DNA of 13,293 nt from Candidatus Omnitrophota bacterium (GCA_023247155.1 JAHFGZ010000025.1:1-13293); one strand, 5' to 3'. Positions 1 through 8,057 are shown, numbered from the stretch's first letter. Notes: a model not told the origin generated them from the sequence alone. Numbers and translations are program-made.

Positions 1-75
1 GCCCGCCGCACCGACGCCTCGCACCCGGCGCCGCGCGCCGGCATCCCGCGCCGGGCCGAGCGTCGGCCTGGCGAC
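1..75 (+). other. Short upstream stretch, possible end of a preceding gene
   Basis: This is GC-rich sequence ahead of serA. One frame is open from base 2 to a TGA at 77-79, which would overlap the serA GTG start as GTGA. The predicted tail is rich in Ala, Pro and Arg and matches no family I recognise. The frame of serA itself is also open back to base 1. No clear ribosome site or promoter is visible. An upstream gene ending here is possible but not shown. Confidence 0.2.
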
Positions 76-1743
76 GTGACCGAACCGGTCCGCGTGCTCA
101 TCGCGGACCAGCTCTCAGAGGACGGGATCGCGCTGCTCAAGGCGGAGCCGAGGCTGCAGGTGGACGTGAAGACCGGGCTCTCCAGCGCGGAGCTCGCCGG
201 CCTCATCGGGCCGTACGAGGGGTTGCTGGTGCGCAGCTCGACCAAGGTGACCGCGGAGGTGATCGCAAGGGCCGAGCGGCTGAAGGTCATCGGGCGCGCC
301 GGGGTGGGCCTCGACAACGTGGACGCCGAGGCGGCGACGAAGCGCGGCATCATCGTCATGAACGTGCCGGCCGGCAACACGATCTCGACCGCCGAGCACA
401 CGATGAGCCTGATCATGGCGCTGGCGCGGCGCATCCCCCAGGCGCACGCCTCGCTGCACGCGGGGCTCTGGGAGCGCTCGAAGTTCGTCGGCACGGAGCT
501 CTTCGGCAAGACGCTGGGCATCATCGGCCTGGGCAAGATCGGCACCGAGGTGGCCAAGCGCGCCCAGGCCTTCGGCATGCGGGTGATCGCCCACGACCCG
601 TTCCTCTCCTCGGAGCGCGCCCAGCAGCTCGAGATCCAGCTGACGGACCTGGCGCGCCTCTACGCGGAGGCCGACTTCATCACCGTCCACACGCCGCTGA
701 CGGCGGAGACGCGCCACATGATCGGCGCCAAGGAGCTCGCCGCCATGAAGCGGGGCGTGCGGCTCGTCAACTGCGCGCGGGGCGGCATCATCGACGAGGA
801 ATCACTCCGCCAGGCGATCATCGCCGGCCGGGTGGCGGGCGCCGCCATCGACGTCTTCGAGCAGGAGCCGCCCAAGGACCACCCGCTGCTCGCGCTCGAG
901 CAGGTCATCTGCACGCCGCACCTGGGCGCCTCGACGCAGGAGGCGCAGCTCAACGTCGCCATCGAGGTGGCCAAGCAGGTGGCCGACGCGCTGCTCGGCC
1001 GCGGCATCCGCAACGCGGTCAACATGCCCTCCCTCGACGCGCAGACGCTCAAGGTCCTGCAGCCGTACATCGTGCTGGGGGAGCGGCTGGGGTCGCTGGG
1101 CGCGCAGCTCTCCGGCGGCCAGGTCGCCGAGGTCCGGGTCACCTACGTCGGCGAGGTCACCGAGCACGACACCTCCGCCGTGACCCTGGCGATCCTGAAA
1201 GGGGTGCTGGCCCCGATGGTGGGCGAGAACGTCAACTACGTCAACGCCTCGCTCATCGCCGCCGAGCGCGGCGTGCGGGTCGTCGAGGCCAAGGCCAGCC
1301 GCCTGGACGAGTTCGCCAACCTGCTGGCGCTCGAGATCCGCAGCGGCCCCTCGACTCGCCCCGCGGACGCGGGGCTCGTTCGGGGTCGTCCCGAGCGAGG
1401 CGGAGCCGAGTCGAGGGACGACGGGACGACGCTGACCCTGCAGGGCACCCTCTCGGCGCGGCGCGAGCCCCGCATCGTCAAGATCGACCGCACGTTCGTC
1501 GAGGCGGTCCCCGAGGGGTACATGCTCATCCTCAAGAACGAGGATCGGCCCGGCCTCATCGGGGCGCTCGGCACGCTGCTCGGCGAGTCCCGGATCAACA
1601 TCGCCGGCATGAGCAACGGGCGGGACAAGCCGGGCGGGACCGCCATCACCGTCGTGAACATCGACACCCACGTGCCGCCCAAGGTGCTCGAGCAGGTCCG
1701 GGGGCTCCGGCACGTCCTGGATGCGAAGCTCATCAAACTCTAG
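76..1743 (+). CDS. serA: D-3-phosphoglycerate dehydrogenase
   Basis: It oxidises 3-phosphoglycerate to 3-phosphohydroxypyruvate with NAD, the first step of serine synthesis, in the cytoplasm. The NAD-binding GLGKIG motif is at residues 151-156. The catalytic triad of the family is visible as Arg235 (in CARGG), Glu264 (in EQEPP) and His282 (in TPHLGAS). After the catalytic domains come an allosteric substrate-binding domain and a C-terminal ACT domain (about 482-555, starting YMLILKNEDRPG), so this is the long type 1 form. Its 555 residues exceed the usual 525-530. The excess is an in-frame palindromic insertion at about residues 425-449, just before the TLTLQGTL strand of the substrate-binding domain. 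The GTG start at 76 fits the family N-terminus (VRVLIADQLSEDGI), but the frame stays open upstream and no convincing ribosome site is seen. purA begins 19 bases after the stop. Confidence 0.95.
   Translation: MTEPVRVLIADQLSEDGIALLKAEPRLQVDVKTGLSSAELAGLIGPYEGLLVRSSTKVTAEVIARAERLKVIGRAGVGLDNVDAEAATKRGIIVMNVPAGNTISTAEHTMSLIMALARRIPQAHASLHAGLWERSKFVGTELFGKTLGIIGLGKIGTEVAKRAQAFGMRVIAHDPFLSSERAQQLEIQLTDLARLYAEADFITVHTPLTAETRHMIGAKELAAMKRGVRLVNCARGGIIDEESLRQAIIAGRVAGAAIDVFEQEPPKDHPLLALEQVICTPHLGASTQEAQLNVAIEVAKQVADALLGRGIRNAVNMPSLDAQTLKVLQPYIVLGERLGSLGAQLSGGQVAEVRVTYVGEVTEHDTSAVTLAILKGVLAPMVGENVNYVNASLIAAERGVRVVEAKASRLDEFANLLALEIRSGPSTRPADAGLVRGRPERGGAESRDDGTTLTLQGTLSARREPRIVKIDRTFVEAVPEGYMLILKNEDRPGLIGALGTLLGESRINIAGMSNGRDKPGGTAITVVNIDTHVPPKVLEQVRGLRHVLDAKLIKL
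1348..1417 (+). repeat. In-frame palindromic repeat element inside serA
   Basis: The outer arms CCCTCGACTCG (1348-1358) and CGAGTCGAGGG (1407-1417) are perfect 11-base reverse complements. Two smaller hairpins lie between them: CCCCGC (1359-1364) with GCGGGG (1369-1374), and CTCGTTCGGG (1375-1384) with CCCGAGCGAG (1390-1399), the latter with one mismatch. The whole could fold as a three-stem cloverleaf. It adds about 24 residues to a loop of SerA without shifting the frame. The right half, read as reverse complement, closely matches the sequence at 13256-13290 in nusA. This indicates a dispersed repeat family rather than a chance palindrome. Confidence 0.75.
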
Positions 1744-1762
1744 CGCACGTCGTCCGCCCCGC

Positions 1763-3106
1763 ATGAGACAAGGGACAGGGGACAGGGGACAGGCGCGCTG
1801 TCTCGTCGTGATCGGTGCCCAGTGGGGCGATGAGGGGAAGGGCAAGGTCATCGACGTCCTGACCGAGTCCGCGGACATCCTCGTGCGCTACCAGGGCGGC
1901 CACAACGCGGGCCACACCGTCGTCGCGGAAGGCAAGGAGTTCGTCTTTCACCTCATCCCCTCGGGGCTGCTGCACCGGAACAAGGTCGGCCTCATCGGCA
2001 ACGGGGTCGTCATCGATCCGGAGGCGCTGCTGGAGGAGATGGGGCGCCTTTCGGCCCACGGGATCGACGTGAAGCGCGCCGTGAAGATCAGCGATCAGGC
2101 GCACGTCATCTTCCCCTACCACAAACGGCTGGACCTCTTGGAGGAGGCCTCCCGCGTCGGGCGGATCGGGACGACCGGGCGCGGGATCGGGCCCTGCTAC
2201 GTCGACAAGGCGGCGCGCGCGGGGCTGCGCGTGGCGGACCTGTGCGACGGCTCGGGGTTCGCGGAGAAGCTCAGGCGGGCCGTCACGGAGAAGAACCGGC
2301 TCCTCGAGCGGCTCTACGACGAGCCGCCGTTCTCCTGCGAGGAGCTCCTCGAGCGCTACCGCGGCTACGCGAAGCGGATGGCGCCCCACGTGGTCCACGG
2401 CGCGCGCTTCCTGCAGGAGGCCATGGCGAAGGGGAAGCGGCTGCTGTTTGAGGGCGCGCAGGGCACCCTGCTCGACGTGGACCACGGGACCTACCCGTAC
2501 GTGACCTCCTCGAACGCCACGGCGGGCGGCGCCTGCACGGGCGCGGGGATCCCCCCCACCGCCATCGACCGGGTCATCGGGGTGGTGAAGGCGTACACGA
2601 CGCGGGTCGGGGAAGGGCCGCTGCCGACGGAGTTTCCCGCCGACCTCATGGACGAGATCCGCGCCAAGGGCAACGAGTTCGGGGCGACGACCGGCCGACC
2701 CAGGCGGTGCGGGTGGTTCGACGCCGTCGTCGCGCGCCACGCCGTCGGCGTCAACGGCTGCGACGCCGTCGCCGTCACGAAGCTCGATGTGCTCGATGAG
2801 ATGGAAACGATCCAGATCTGCGTGGGCTACCGGGACCCCGCCCCTGCTGGCGGCAGGGGCGGGACGGGCGGCGCGCGCGCCATCCGCAACCTCCCCTCCG
2901 ACATCGACCTCCTGGCCCGGGCTCATCCGGTTTACGAGTCGCTGCCCGGCTGGTGTCGCCAGACCGGGGAGGCGGAGGGGTTCGACGAGCTGCCGCCGCA
3001 GGCCCAGCGGTACCTCAAACGGCTGGAGGCACTCCTGGGGGTCCCCATCTGCCTCATCTCCACCGGCTCGAAGCGCGAGCAGGCGTTCAAGATCGGCAAG
3101 TGGTAG
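1763..3106 (+). CDS. purA: Adenylosuccinate synthetase
   Basis: It joins IMP and aspartate, using GTP, to form adenylosuccinate, the first committed step to AMP. Recognisable motifs are GAQWGDEGKGK (residues 18-28, catalytic Asp23), GGHNAGHTV (catalytic His51), TTGRGIGPCYVDK, GAQGTLLDVDHGTYPYVTSSN, TTGRPRRCGWFD and the guanine-binding TKLDVLDEM. With the ATG at 1763 it has 447 residues, slightly over the usual 425-432. The excess comes from an N-terminal run of about 12 residues encoded by a tandem heptamer and from a loop insertion at about residues 359-368 encoded by a palindrome. No ribosome site precedes 1763. A GTG at 1808 is an alternative start but would remove the first residues of the initial beta strand. 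An in-frame ATG at 1721 would overlap serA and is less likely. Confidence 0.94.
   Translation: MRQGTGDRGQARCLVVIGAQWGDEGKGKVIDVLTESADILVRYQGGHNAGHTVVAEGKEFVFHLIPSGLLHRNKVGLIGNGVVIDPEALLEEMGRLSAHGIDVKRAVKISDQAHVIFPYHKRLDLLEEASRVGRIGTTGRGIGPCYVDKAARAGLRVADLCDGSGFAEKLRRAVTEKNRLLERLYDEPPFSCEELLERYRGYAKRMAPHVVHGARFLQEAMAKGKRLLFEGAQGTLLDVDHGTYPYVTSSNATAGGACTGAGIPPTAIDRVIGVVKAYTTRVGEGPLPTEFPADLMDEIRAKGNEFGATTGRPRRCGWFDAVVARHAVGVNGCDAVAVTKLDVLDEMETIQICVGYRDPAPAGGRGGTGGARAIRNLPSDIDLLARAHPVYESLPGWCRQTGEAEGFDELPPQAQRYLKRLEALLGVPICLISTGSKREQAFKIGKW
1772..1792 (+). repeat. Three tandem copies of heptamer GGGACAG
   Basis: Three perfect, adjacent copies of GGGACAG occupy 1772-1792, directly after the predicted purA ATG. 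If translated, they give the Gly/Arg/Asp-rich stretch at residues 4-10 of PurA, which has no counterpart in the usual family N-terminus (Met, one or two residues, then VVIGAQWGDEGKGK). The repeat could instead act as purine-rich ribosome-binding sequence for a start at the GTG of 1808. Confidence 0.8.
2837..2863 (+). repeat. GC-rich palindrome inside purA
   Basis: CCCGCCCCTGC (2837-2847) and GCAGGGGCGGG (2853-2863) are perfect 11-base inverted arms around a five-base loop, TGGCG. It lies in frame and encodes a Pro/Ala/Gly/Arg run (about residues 359-368), where other PurA proteins have a short turn between the CVGYR strand and the LPSDIDLL segment. Its sequence differs from the serA element, so it belongs to another repeat type or arose independently. 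Confidence 0.7.
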
Positions 3107-3129
3107 GGGGGCGTCCGGGCGCTCCTGCC

Positions 3130-3158
3130 TTGACGGGTTCAGCGCCCTATGCTAGGGT
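3130..3158 (+). promoter_or_regulatory. Sigma-70-type promoter with extended -10
   Basis: The -35 box TTGACG is at 3130-3135, followed by a 17-base spacer and the -10 box TAGGGT at 3153-3158. A TGC directly before the -10 box (3150-3152) makes it an extended -10 promoter, which can offset the weak hexamer. The expected transcript start is near 3165, giving a leader of about 34 bases before the OmpA-like gene. It probably drives the whole envelope and isoprenoid gene cluster. Confidence 0.55.
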
Positions 3159-3184
3159 AAACGCAATTCGGCAGCTCAACGACT

Positions 3185-3193
3185 AGAGGAGAG
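3185..3193 (+). promoter_or_regulatory. Ribosome-binding site of the OmpA-like gene
   Basis: The purine run AGAGGAGAG ends five bases before the ATG at 3199. It is one of the few strong Shine-Dalgarno sequences in the window and supports this start. Confidence 0.75.
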
Positions 3194-3198
3194 CGACA

Positions 3199-3864
3199 AT
3201 GCGACGATGGCTCGCTGGAGTGATGGGCATGGCGTTGGTGGCGGGGACGGGATGCGCGCTCACGTTCGCGAAGCGCTCCCCGTGGGATATCCAGCAGCTC
3301 GCGGAGCTGAGCGACCAGCTGGAGCAGTTCAAGACGCTGGCGCGCCTGAAGTCGGACGAGGCCGATGAGCTGCGCCGGGCCAAGGTTCTGCTGGAGCAGC
3401 GCCTCGGCTCCTCCGACGTCAGCGTGGGCTACGACGAGCGCGGCCTGGTGACGCGGATGCTGGACCGGGTGCTGTTCGACTCCGGGAAGGCCCAGCTGCG
3501 CCGGAGCGCCTCCCCCGTGCTGGACAAGGTCGCCCAGGTGCTGAGCGAGGTCCCGAGCCAGCCCATCGGCGTCGAGGGCCACACGGACAACGTGCCGATC
3601 AAGTATTCGGGCTGGGCGAACAACAAGGCGCTCGCCTACGCCCGCGCCAACGCGGTGGTCGGCTACCTCGTCGACAAGCACGGCATCGATCCGGATCGCC
3701 TGACCCCCATCGGCTACGGGGAGGAACGGCCCCTCGCCTCGAACGACACCCCGGAGGGCCGCCAGCAGAACCGGCGCGTCGAGATCATCATCCTGCCCAG
3801 GGCGTCCGGCAAATCGTACGAAGCGGAGGCGGAACGGGAATCGCGGTCCGGGTATGCGAAGTAG
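3199..3864 (+). CDS. OmpA/MotB-type peptidoglycan-binding envelope protein, probable lipoprotein
   Basis: The 221-residue protein probably tethers the outer membrane or another envelope structure to peptidoglycan. It starts with a signal sequence (MRRW, then a hydrophobic stretch) ending at Cys19. The preceding residues (Ala-Gly-Thr-Gly) make a weak but possible lipobox. Residues about 28-70 are polar, with a likely helical or coiled-coil stretch. An OmpA C-terminal domain follows (about 83-200). The family motif GHTDN places the conserved Asp at 130, and NKALAYARA places the conserved Arg at 149. The spacing, with the NVPI segment, resembles MotB-type members. NRRVEI (191-196) closes the domain. 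The tail is short and charged. It is the first gene after a promoter and is followed 22 bases later by a membrane-anchored coiled-coil gene. It could be a Pal-like lipoprotein; MotB itself is unlikely because the expected transmembrane helix is replaced by a signal sequence. Confidence 0.85.
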   Translation: MRRWLAGVMGMALVAGTGCALTFAKRSPWDIQQLAELSDQLEQFKTLARLKSDEADELRRAKVLLEQRLGSSDVSVGYDERGLVTRMLDRVLFDSGKAQLRRSASPVLDKVAQVLSEVPSQPIGVEGHTDNVPIKYSGWANNKALAYARANAVVGYLVDKHGIDPDRLTPIGYGEERPLASNDTPEGRQQNRRVEIIILPRASGKSYEAEAERESRSGYAK

Positions 3865-3871
3865 GCCAAGC

Positions 3872-3879
3872 GGAGGGAG
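3872..3879 (+). promoter_or_regulatory. Ribosome-binding site of the coiled-coil gene
   Basis: GGAGGGAG lies seven bases before the ATG at 3887 and supports this small gene as real and translated. Confidence 0.7.
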
Positions 3880-3886
3880 CTAGCGG

Positions 3887-4198
3887 ATGCGCCGCGGGGT
3901 GGTCATCGCGTGGGTCGTCATGGGCGTGCTCCTGGTGATCCTGGCGCTCGCCCTGGCCTCGGTCGGGACGGACCTGGACCAGGTGCGGCTGGAGCGGGAT
4001 GACCTCCGCTTCGAGGCGGACGATCTGCAGGAGGAGCTCGACGCGGTCTCCGGCGAACGGGAGGGGCTCCGCCAGCAGGTGGAGGAACAGCGCAAGACGA
4101 TCGAGCAGTGGAAGGCCGAGCTGGAGCAGCTGCGCAGCCAGGCGGCCCGCGACGCGAGCCCCTCCCCGGCGCCGGAAGAGGCGCAGGCCACTCCGTGA
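3887..4198 (+). CDS. Small membrane-anchored coiled-coil protein of unknown function
   Basis: This 103-residue protein has no family I recognise. It begins with Met-Arg-Arg, then a single hydrophobic helix (about residues 4-26). A long charged stretch with heptad-like spacing of Leu and Val follows (about 30-88), strongly suggesting a coiled coil. It ends in a loose Ser/Pro/Ala/Glu tail. Positive residues before the helix predict the coiled coil lies outside the cytoplasmic membrane. A good ribosome site precedes it, and its TGA at 4196-4198 overlaps a possible GTG start of uppS, so it sits within the operon. FtsL/DivIC-like division proteins share this general build, but nothing specific ties it to them. 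Its position next to the OmpA-like gene suggests an envelope role. Confidence 0.75.
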   Translation: MRRGVVIAWVVMGVLLVILALALASVGTDLDQVRLERDDLRFEADDLQEELDAVSGEREGLRQQVEEQRKTIEQWKAELEQLRSQAARDASPSPAPEEAQATP

Positions 4199-4200
4199 CC

Positions 4201-4919
<719 letters not shown>

Positions 4920-4923
<4 letters not shown>

Positions 4924-5798
4924 CCAACCTCGTCCAGCGCCTCGTCGGCTCCGCCGTCCTCATCGGGATCGTCCTGGGCGCGCTCTTCTGGTTTCCCCTC
5001 TGGGTCTATGCCCTGGTGCTCGTCGGCTTTGTCGGGGTGGGCCTCTACGAGTTTTTCACGATGGTGCGCCATCGCGGGATCCTGGTCCACCGCCCGCTGA
5101 GCATCGGCCTGGGGGTGGTCTTCATCGGCCTGGTCGCCTGGCGCTCGCTCGTGGAACCGGGCCTGGTGCCCACGCCGATCCTGGGGCCGGGCGCGACGGC
5201 GATCAGCTGGATGTGGGACATCTTCTGGCCCGCGACCATCGTCATCATCTTCATCCGGCAGTTCCTGCGCGAGAACATCTTCGAGGCGCTGGGCGGCCTG
5301 GCGACCACCCTCTTCGGCTTGGCCTACATCGCCGCGCTGCTCAGCTACTTCTTCTACCTCCGCGCGATCGATGTGCGCCAGGGATCATGGCTGGTGCTCT
5401 TCCTGATCCTGGTGACCAAGATGGGCGACGTCGGCGCCTATGGGGTGGGCAACGCCCTCGGCCGGCACACCCTGATCTCCCGCATCAGCCCCAGAAAGAC
5501 GGTGGAGGGGTTCGTGGGCGCGGTGGCGTTTAGCGCGGTGACGGCGGCGCTGGCCGCCCCGATGCTGGGTGCGGAGCGCATCTTCGGGCAGCCCCCCACG
5601 CTGGCGCTGAGCCTGATGCTGGGACTCCTGCTCGGCCTCATCGGCCAGCTCGGCGACCTGGCGGAGTCGCTGCTCAAGCGCGATTGCCAGGTGAAAGACA
5701 CCGGCGCGCTCATCCCCGGCCTCGGCGGCGTGCTGGACGTCCTCGACAGCCTCCTCTTCACCGCGCCGTTCTTCTACGGCATCCTGATCTATGGATGA
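4920..5798 (+). CDS. cdsA: Phosphatidate cytidylyltransferase (CDP-diacylglycerol synthase)
   Basis: It converts phosphatidic acid and CTP to CDP-diacylglycerol, the branch point of phospholipid synthesis, in the inner membrane. The 292-residue protein is almost entirely hydrophobic helices. The family signature near the C-terminus reads S250-LLKRD-CQV-KD, then PGLGGVLDVLDS. The Ser, Lys-Arg, Lys259-Asp260 and the later Asp273 and Asp276 are kept. The usual His before Gly-Gly is Leu268 and the usual Arg after the Asp is Val274. Variants of this kind are, as I recall, common in PVC-type bacteria, so the enzyme is probably active. ATG 4920 overlaps the uppS stop by four bases, indicating translational coupling. 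Its end overlaps dxr by eight bases. Confidence 0.93.
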
Positions 5799-6981
5799 CC
5801 CCTCCCGGCGGCGGATGAAGCGGGTCGCGGTGCTGGGGTCGACCGGGTCCATCGGCCGCAGCACCCTCGAGGTCATCGCCCGCCATCCGGACCGGCTGCG
5901 GCTGGTCGGGATCGCGGCGCGCAGCCGCACCGACCTGCTGGCCCGGCAGGTGGCGCAGGCGCACCCGCCGCTCGTCGCCATCTGGGATGCACAGCGCGCC
6001 CAGGAGCTCGCCGACCTGACCGGGCGCCGGGATGTCCTGGCCGGTCCGGACGGCCTGCTCGCCCTGGCCACCCACCCGGAGGTTGACCTCGTCGTCATCG
6101 CGGCCTCCGGCTGCGAGGCGCTCCTGCCGCTCGTGCGCGCCATCCAGGCGGGCAAGCAGATCGCGCTGGCATCCAAAGAGCTCCTCGTCATGGCGGGGTC
6201 GCTCATCATGCGCCTGGTGCAGGAGCACGGCACGACGCTGGTGCCGATCGACAGCGAGCACGCCGCCCTCTTCCAATGCCTCCAGGGCGTGTCCAAGGAG
6301 CAGGTCGAGCGGCTGGTCGTCACCGGAAGCGGCGGCCCGCTCTGGGGGCTGCCGGCGGCGGCGCGGCAGACGGTGAGCCGCGAGCAGGTCCTGGCGCACC
6401 CCCGGTGGCGGATGGGGCCGAAGATCACCGTGGACTCCGCGACCCTGATGAACAAGGGGCTGGAGGTGATCGAGGCGCAGTGGCTCTTCGGCCTGCCCCT
6501 CGAGCGGATCCGGGTCCTCATCCACCCCGAAGCGGTCGTGCACGCGGTGGTCGAGCTCCTCGACGGCACGAGCCTCGCGCAGCTCGCCCCGTGCGACATG
6601 CGGCTGCCCATCCAGTACGCCCTGAGCTTCCCCGAGCGGTGGGGGAGCGCGTGGGGACGCCTTGCGCTCACCCAGGCGGGACCCCTGCAGTTCTTCGAGC
6701 CGGACCCAGGACAGTTCCCCTGCCTGCAGTTGGCGCTGGACGCGGCCGCCGCCGGCGGGACGGCGTGCGCGGCGCTCAACGGGGCCAACGACGTCGCCGT
6801 CCAGGCGTATCTCGACGGGCACTTGGCGTTCACGGACCTCCCCCGCGTGATCGCGGAGATCCTGGAGCGGCACGCCCCGGTCGCGCATCCCGCCCTCGAT
6901 GAGATCCTCGCCGTCGATGCCTGGTCCCGCAACATGGCCCACGACCTGATCCCCCGGATCCCCCAATGGTCTCCGCGCTGA
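5791..6981 (+). CDS. dxr: 1-deoxy-D-xylulose 5-phosphate reductoisomerase
   Basis: It rearranges and reduces DXP to 2-C-methyl-D-erythritol 4-phosphate with NADPH, the second step of the MEP isoprenoid pathway and the target of fosmidomycin. The NADPH-binding GSTGSIG is at residues 16-22. Metal ligands are visible as Asp154 and Glu156 (PIDSEH) and Glu225 (in the NKGLEVIEA motif). The flap HPRW with His203 and the TGSGGP substrate loop are present. Its 396 residues match the family. The ATG at 5791 overlaps cdsA by eight bases. ATG 5815, which gives MKRVAVLGSTGSIG, is an alternative start that fits the family N-terminus as well or better. The 3' end overlaps rseP by 16 bases. Confidence 0.94.
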   Translation: MDDPSRRRMKRVAVLGSTGSIGRSTLEVIARHPDRLRLVGIAARSRTDLLARQVAQAHPPLVAIWDAQRAQELADLTGRRDVLAGPDGLLALATHPEVDLVVIAASGCEALLPLVRAIQAGKQIALASKELLVMAGSLIMRLVQEHGTTLVPIDSEHAALFQCLQGVSKEQVERLVVTGSGGPLWGLPAAARQTVSREQVLAHPRWRMGPKITVDSATLMNKGLEVIEAQWLFGLPLERIRVLIHPEAVVHAVVELLDGTSLAQLAPCDMRLPIQYALSFPERWGSAWGRLALTQAGPLQFFEPDPGQFPCLQLALDAAAAGGTACAALNGANDVAVQAYLDGHLAFTDLPRVIAEILERHAPVAHPALDEILAVDAWSRNMAHDLIPRIPQWSPR

Positions 6982-8048
6982 TCTCGGTGCTGTTCCTGGG
7001 ATTTCTCATCGTCGTCCACGAGTTCGGCCACTTCCTCGTGGCCCGCTGGGCCGGCGTGCGCGTCCTGCGCTTTTCAGTCGGGTTCGGCCCGCGGCTGCTC
7101 ATGTGGAAAAGCGGCCAGACCGAGTACGCCGTCAGCGCCATCCCGCTGGGCGGGTACGTGAAGATGGCGGGCGAGCAGCGGACCGAGGAGACCGGCAAGC
7201 CGTGGGAGTACCATGCGAAGCCCATCGGGACGCGCGCCGCCATCATCTTCGCCGGGCCGTTCGTGAACTACCTCGTCGCCTTCCTCAGCCTGTGGGTGGT
7301 GTTCGTCATCGGGTATCCGGAGCTCCTGCCGGAGGTCGGCAAGGTGCTCGACGACATGCCGGCCCAGGCCGCGGGGATGCGGGTCGGGGACCGGGTCCAA
7401 TCGATCGACGGCCGCGCGGTCCACACCTGGGACGACCTGACGAAGGTCATCTACGAGTCGGCCGGACGAGCAGTCGTCTTGAGCGTCGAGCGCGGCGGGG
7501 CGATGCGGGACGTGACGGTGACCCCGCAGGCCAAAGCCATCACGGATCCGTTCGGACGGGCCCGGACGATCGGCCTCATCGGGGTGGCCCCCAGCGGTGC
7601 CTTTGAGCCGTTCCGTGTGGGCCCCGCGGCCGCCTTCGGGCGGGCGCTCCGCCAGCAGGGCGAGGCGACGGTCCAGACCCTGACGGCGCTGTGGTCGCTC
7701 ATGACCGGGCGGATGGCCCTGCGCGATTCCGTCACCGGCCCCATCGGCCTCATCTACCTGACCTCCGAGGCGGTGCGGATGGGGTGGGCGCCGCTCCTCT
7801 TCCTCGTCAGCCTGCTCAGCCTGAGCCTGGCGATCTTCAACCTGCTGCCGATCCCGATCCTGGACGGCGGCCATCTGCTCTTCCTCGGCCTCGAGAAGCT
7901 GCTGGGCCGTCCGGTCAGCCTGGTCATCCAGGAGCGCTCGGCCCAGGTGAGCTTTGTCCTGCTCATCGCCCTCATCCTCGTCATCTGCGTCAACGACCTC
8001 AACCGGTTCGGCCTGCTGAAGAAGGCGGCCGAGCTGATCGGCCTCTGA
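6966..8048 (+). CDS. rseP: Site-2 zinc metalloprotease RseP, single-PDZ form
   Basis: This intramembrane protease of the inner membrane in E. coli cleaves anti-sigma factors and signal-peptide remnants. The zinc-binding HEFGH is at residues 18-22, inside the first hydrophobic helix. A PDZ domain follows at about 120-190 (VGKVLDDMPAQAAGMRVGDRVQSIDG). The second active-site motif, NLLPIPILDGGHLL, carries Asp300. At 360 residues it is the single-PDZ type rather than the 450-residue E. coli type with two PDZ domains. The start lies inside the end of dxr (16-base overlap). No anti-sigma factor gene is visible nearby, so its substrate here is unknown. The cluster with uppS, cdsA, dxr and ispG is frequent in bacteria. 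Confidence 0.93.
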   Translation: MVSALISVLFLGFLIVVHEFGHFLVARWAGVRVLRFSVGFGPRLLMWKSGQTEYAVSAIPLGGYVKMAGEQRTEETGKPWEYHAKPIGTRAAIIFAGPFVNYLVAFLSLWVVFVIGYPELLPEVGKVLDDMPAQAAGMRVGDRVQSIDGRAVHTWDDLTKVIYESAGRAVVLSVERGGAMRDVTVTPQAKAITDPFGRARTIGLIGVAPSGAFEPFRVGPAAAFGRALRQQGEATVQTLTALWSLMTGRMALRDSVTGPIGLIYLTSEAVRMGWAPLLFLVSLLSLSLAIFNLLPIPILDGGHLLFLGLEKLLGRPVSLVIQERSAQVSFVLLIALILVICVNDLNRFGLLKKAAELIGL

Positions 8049-8057
8049 ACCTCTGAG

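Noticed and set aside
25..41. Inverted repeat CCGGCGC/GCGCCGG before serA
   Set aside because: Short arms made only of G and C are expected by chance at this GC content, and there is no T-run or promoter link.
1721..1762. Upstream in-frame ATG for purA at 1721
   Set aside because: It would overlap the serA end by 23 bases and add residues unlike any PurA N-terminus.
802..1878. Long minus-strand open frame opposite serA (358 codons)
   Set aside because: It mirrors a confidently identified gene in high-GC DNA, is low in complexity (Asp/Arg/Gly/Leu-rich) and has no family motif.
3107..3129. Terminator after purA
   Set aside because: No stable hairpin followed by a T-run could be found; only GC-rich sequence precedes the next promoter.
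5385..7031. 548-codon minus-strand open frame opposite cdsA and dxr
   Set aside because: It spans two well-supported + strand genes; its product is Ser/Arg/Ala-rich with no domain, typical of antisense frames in high GC.
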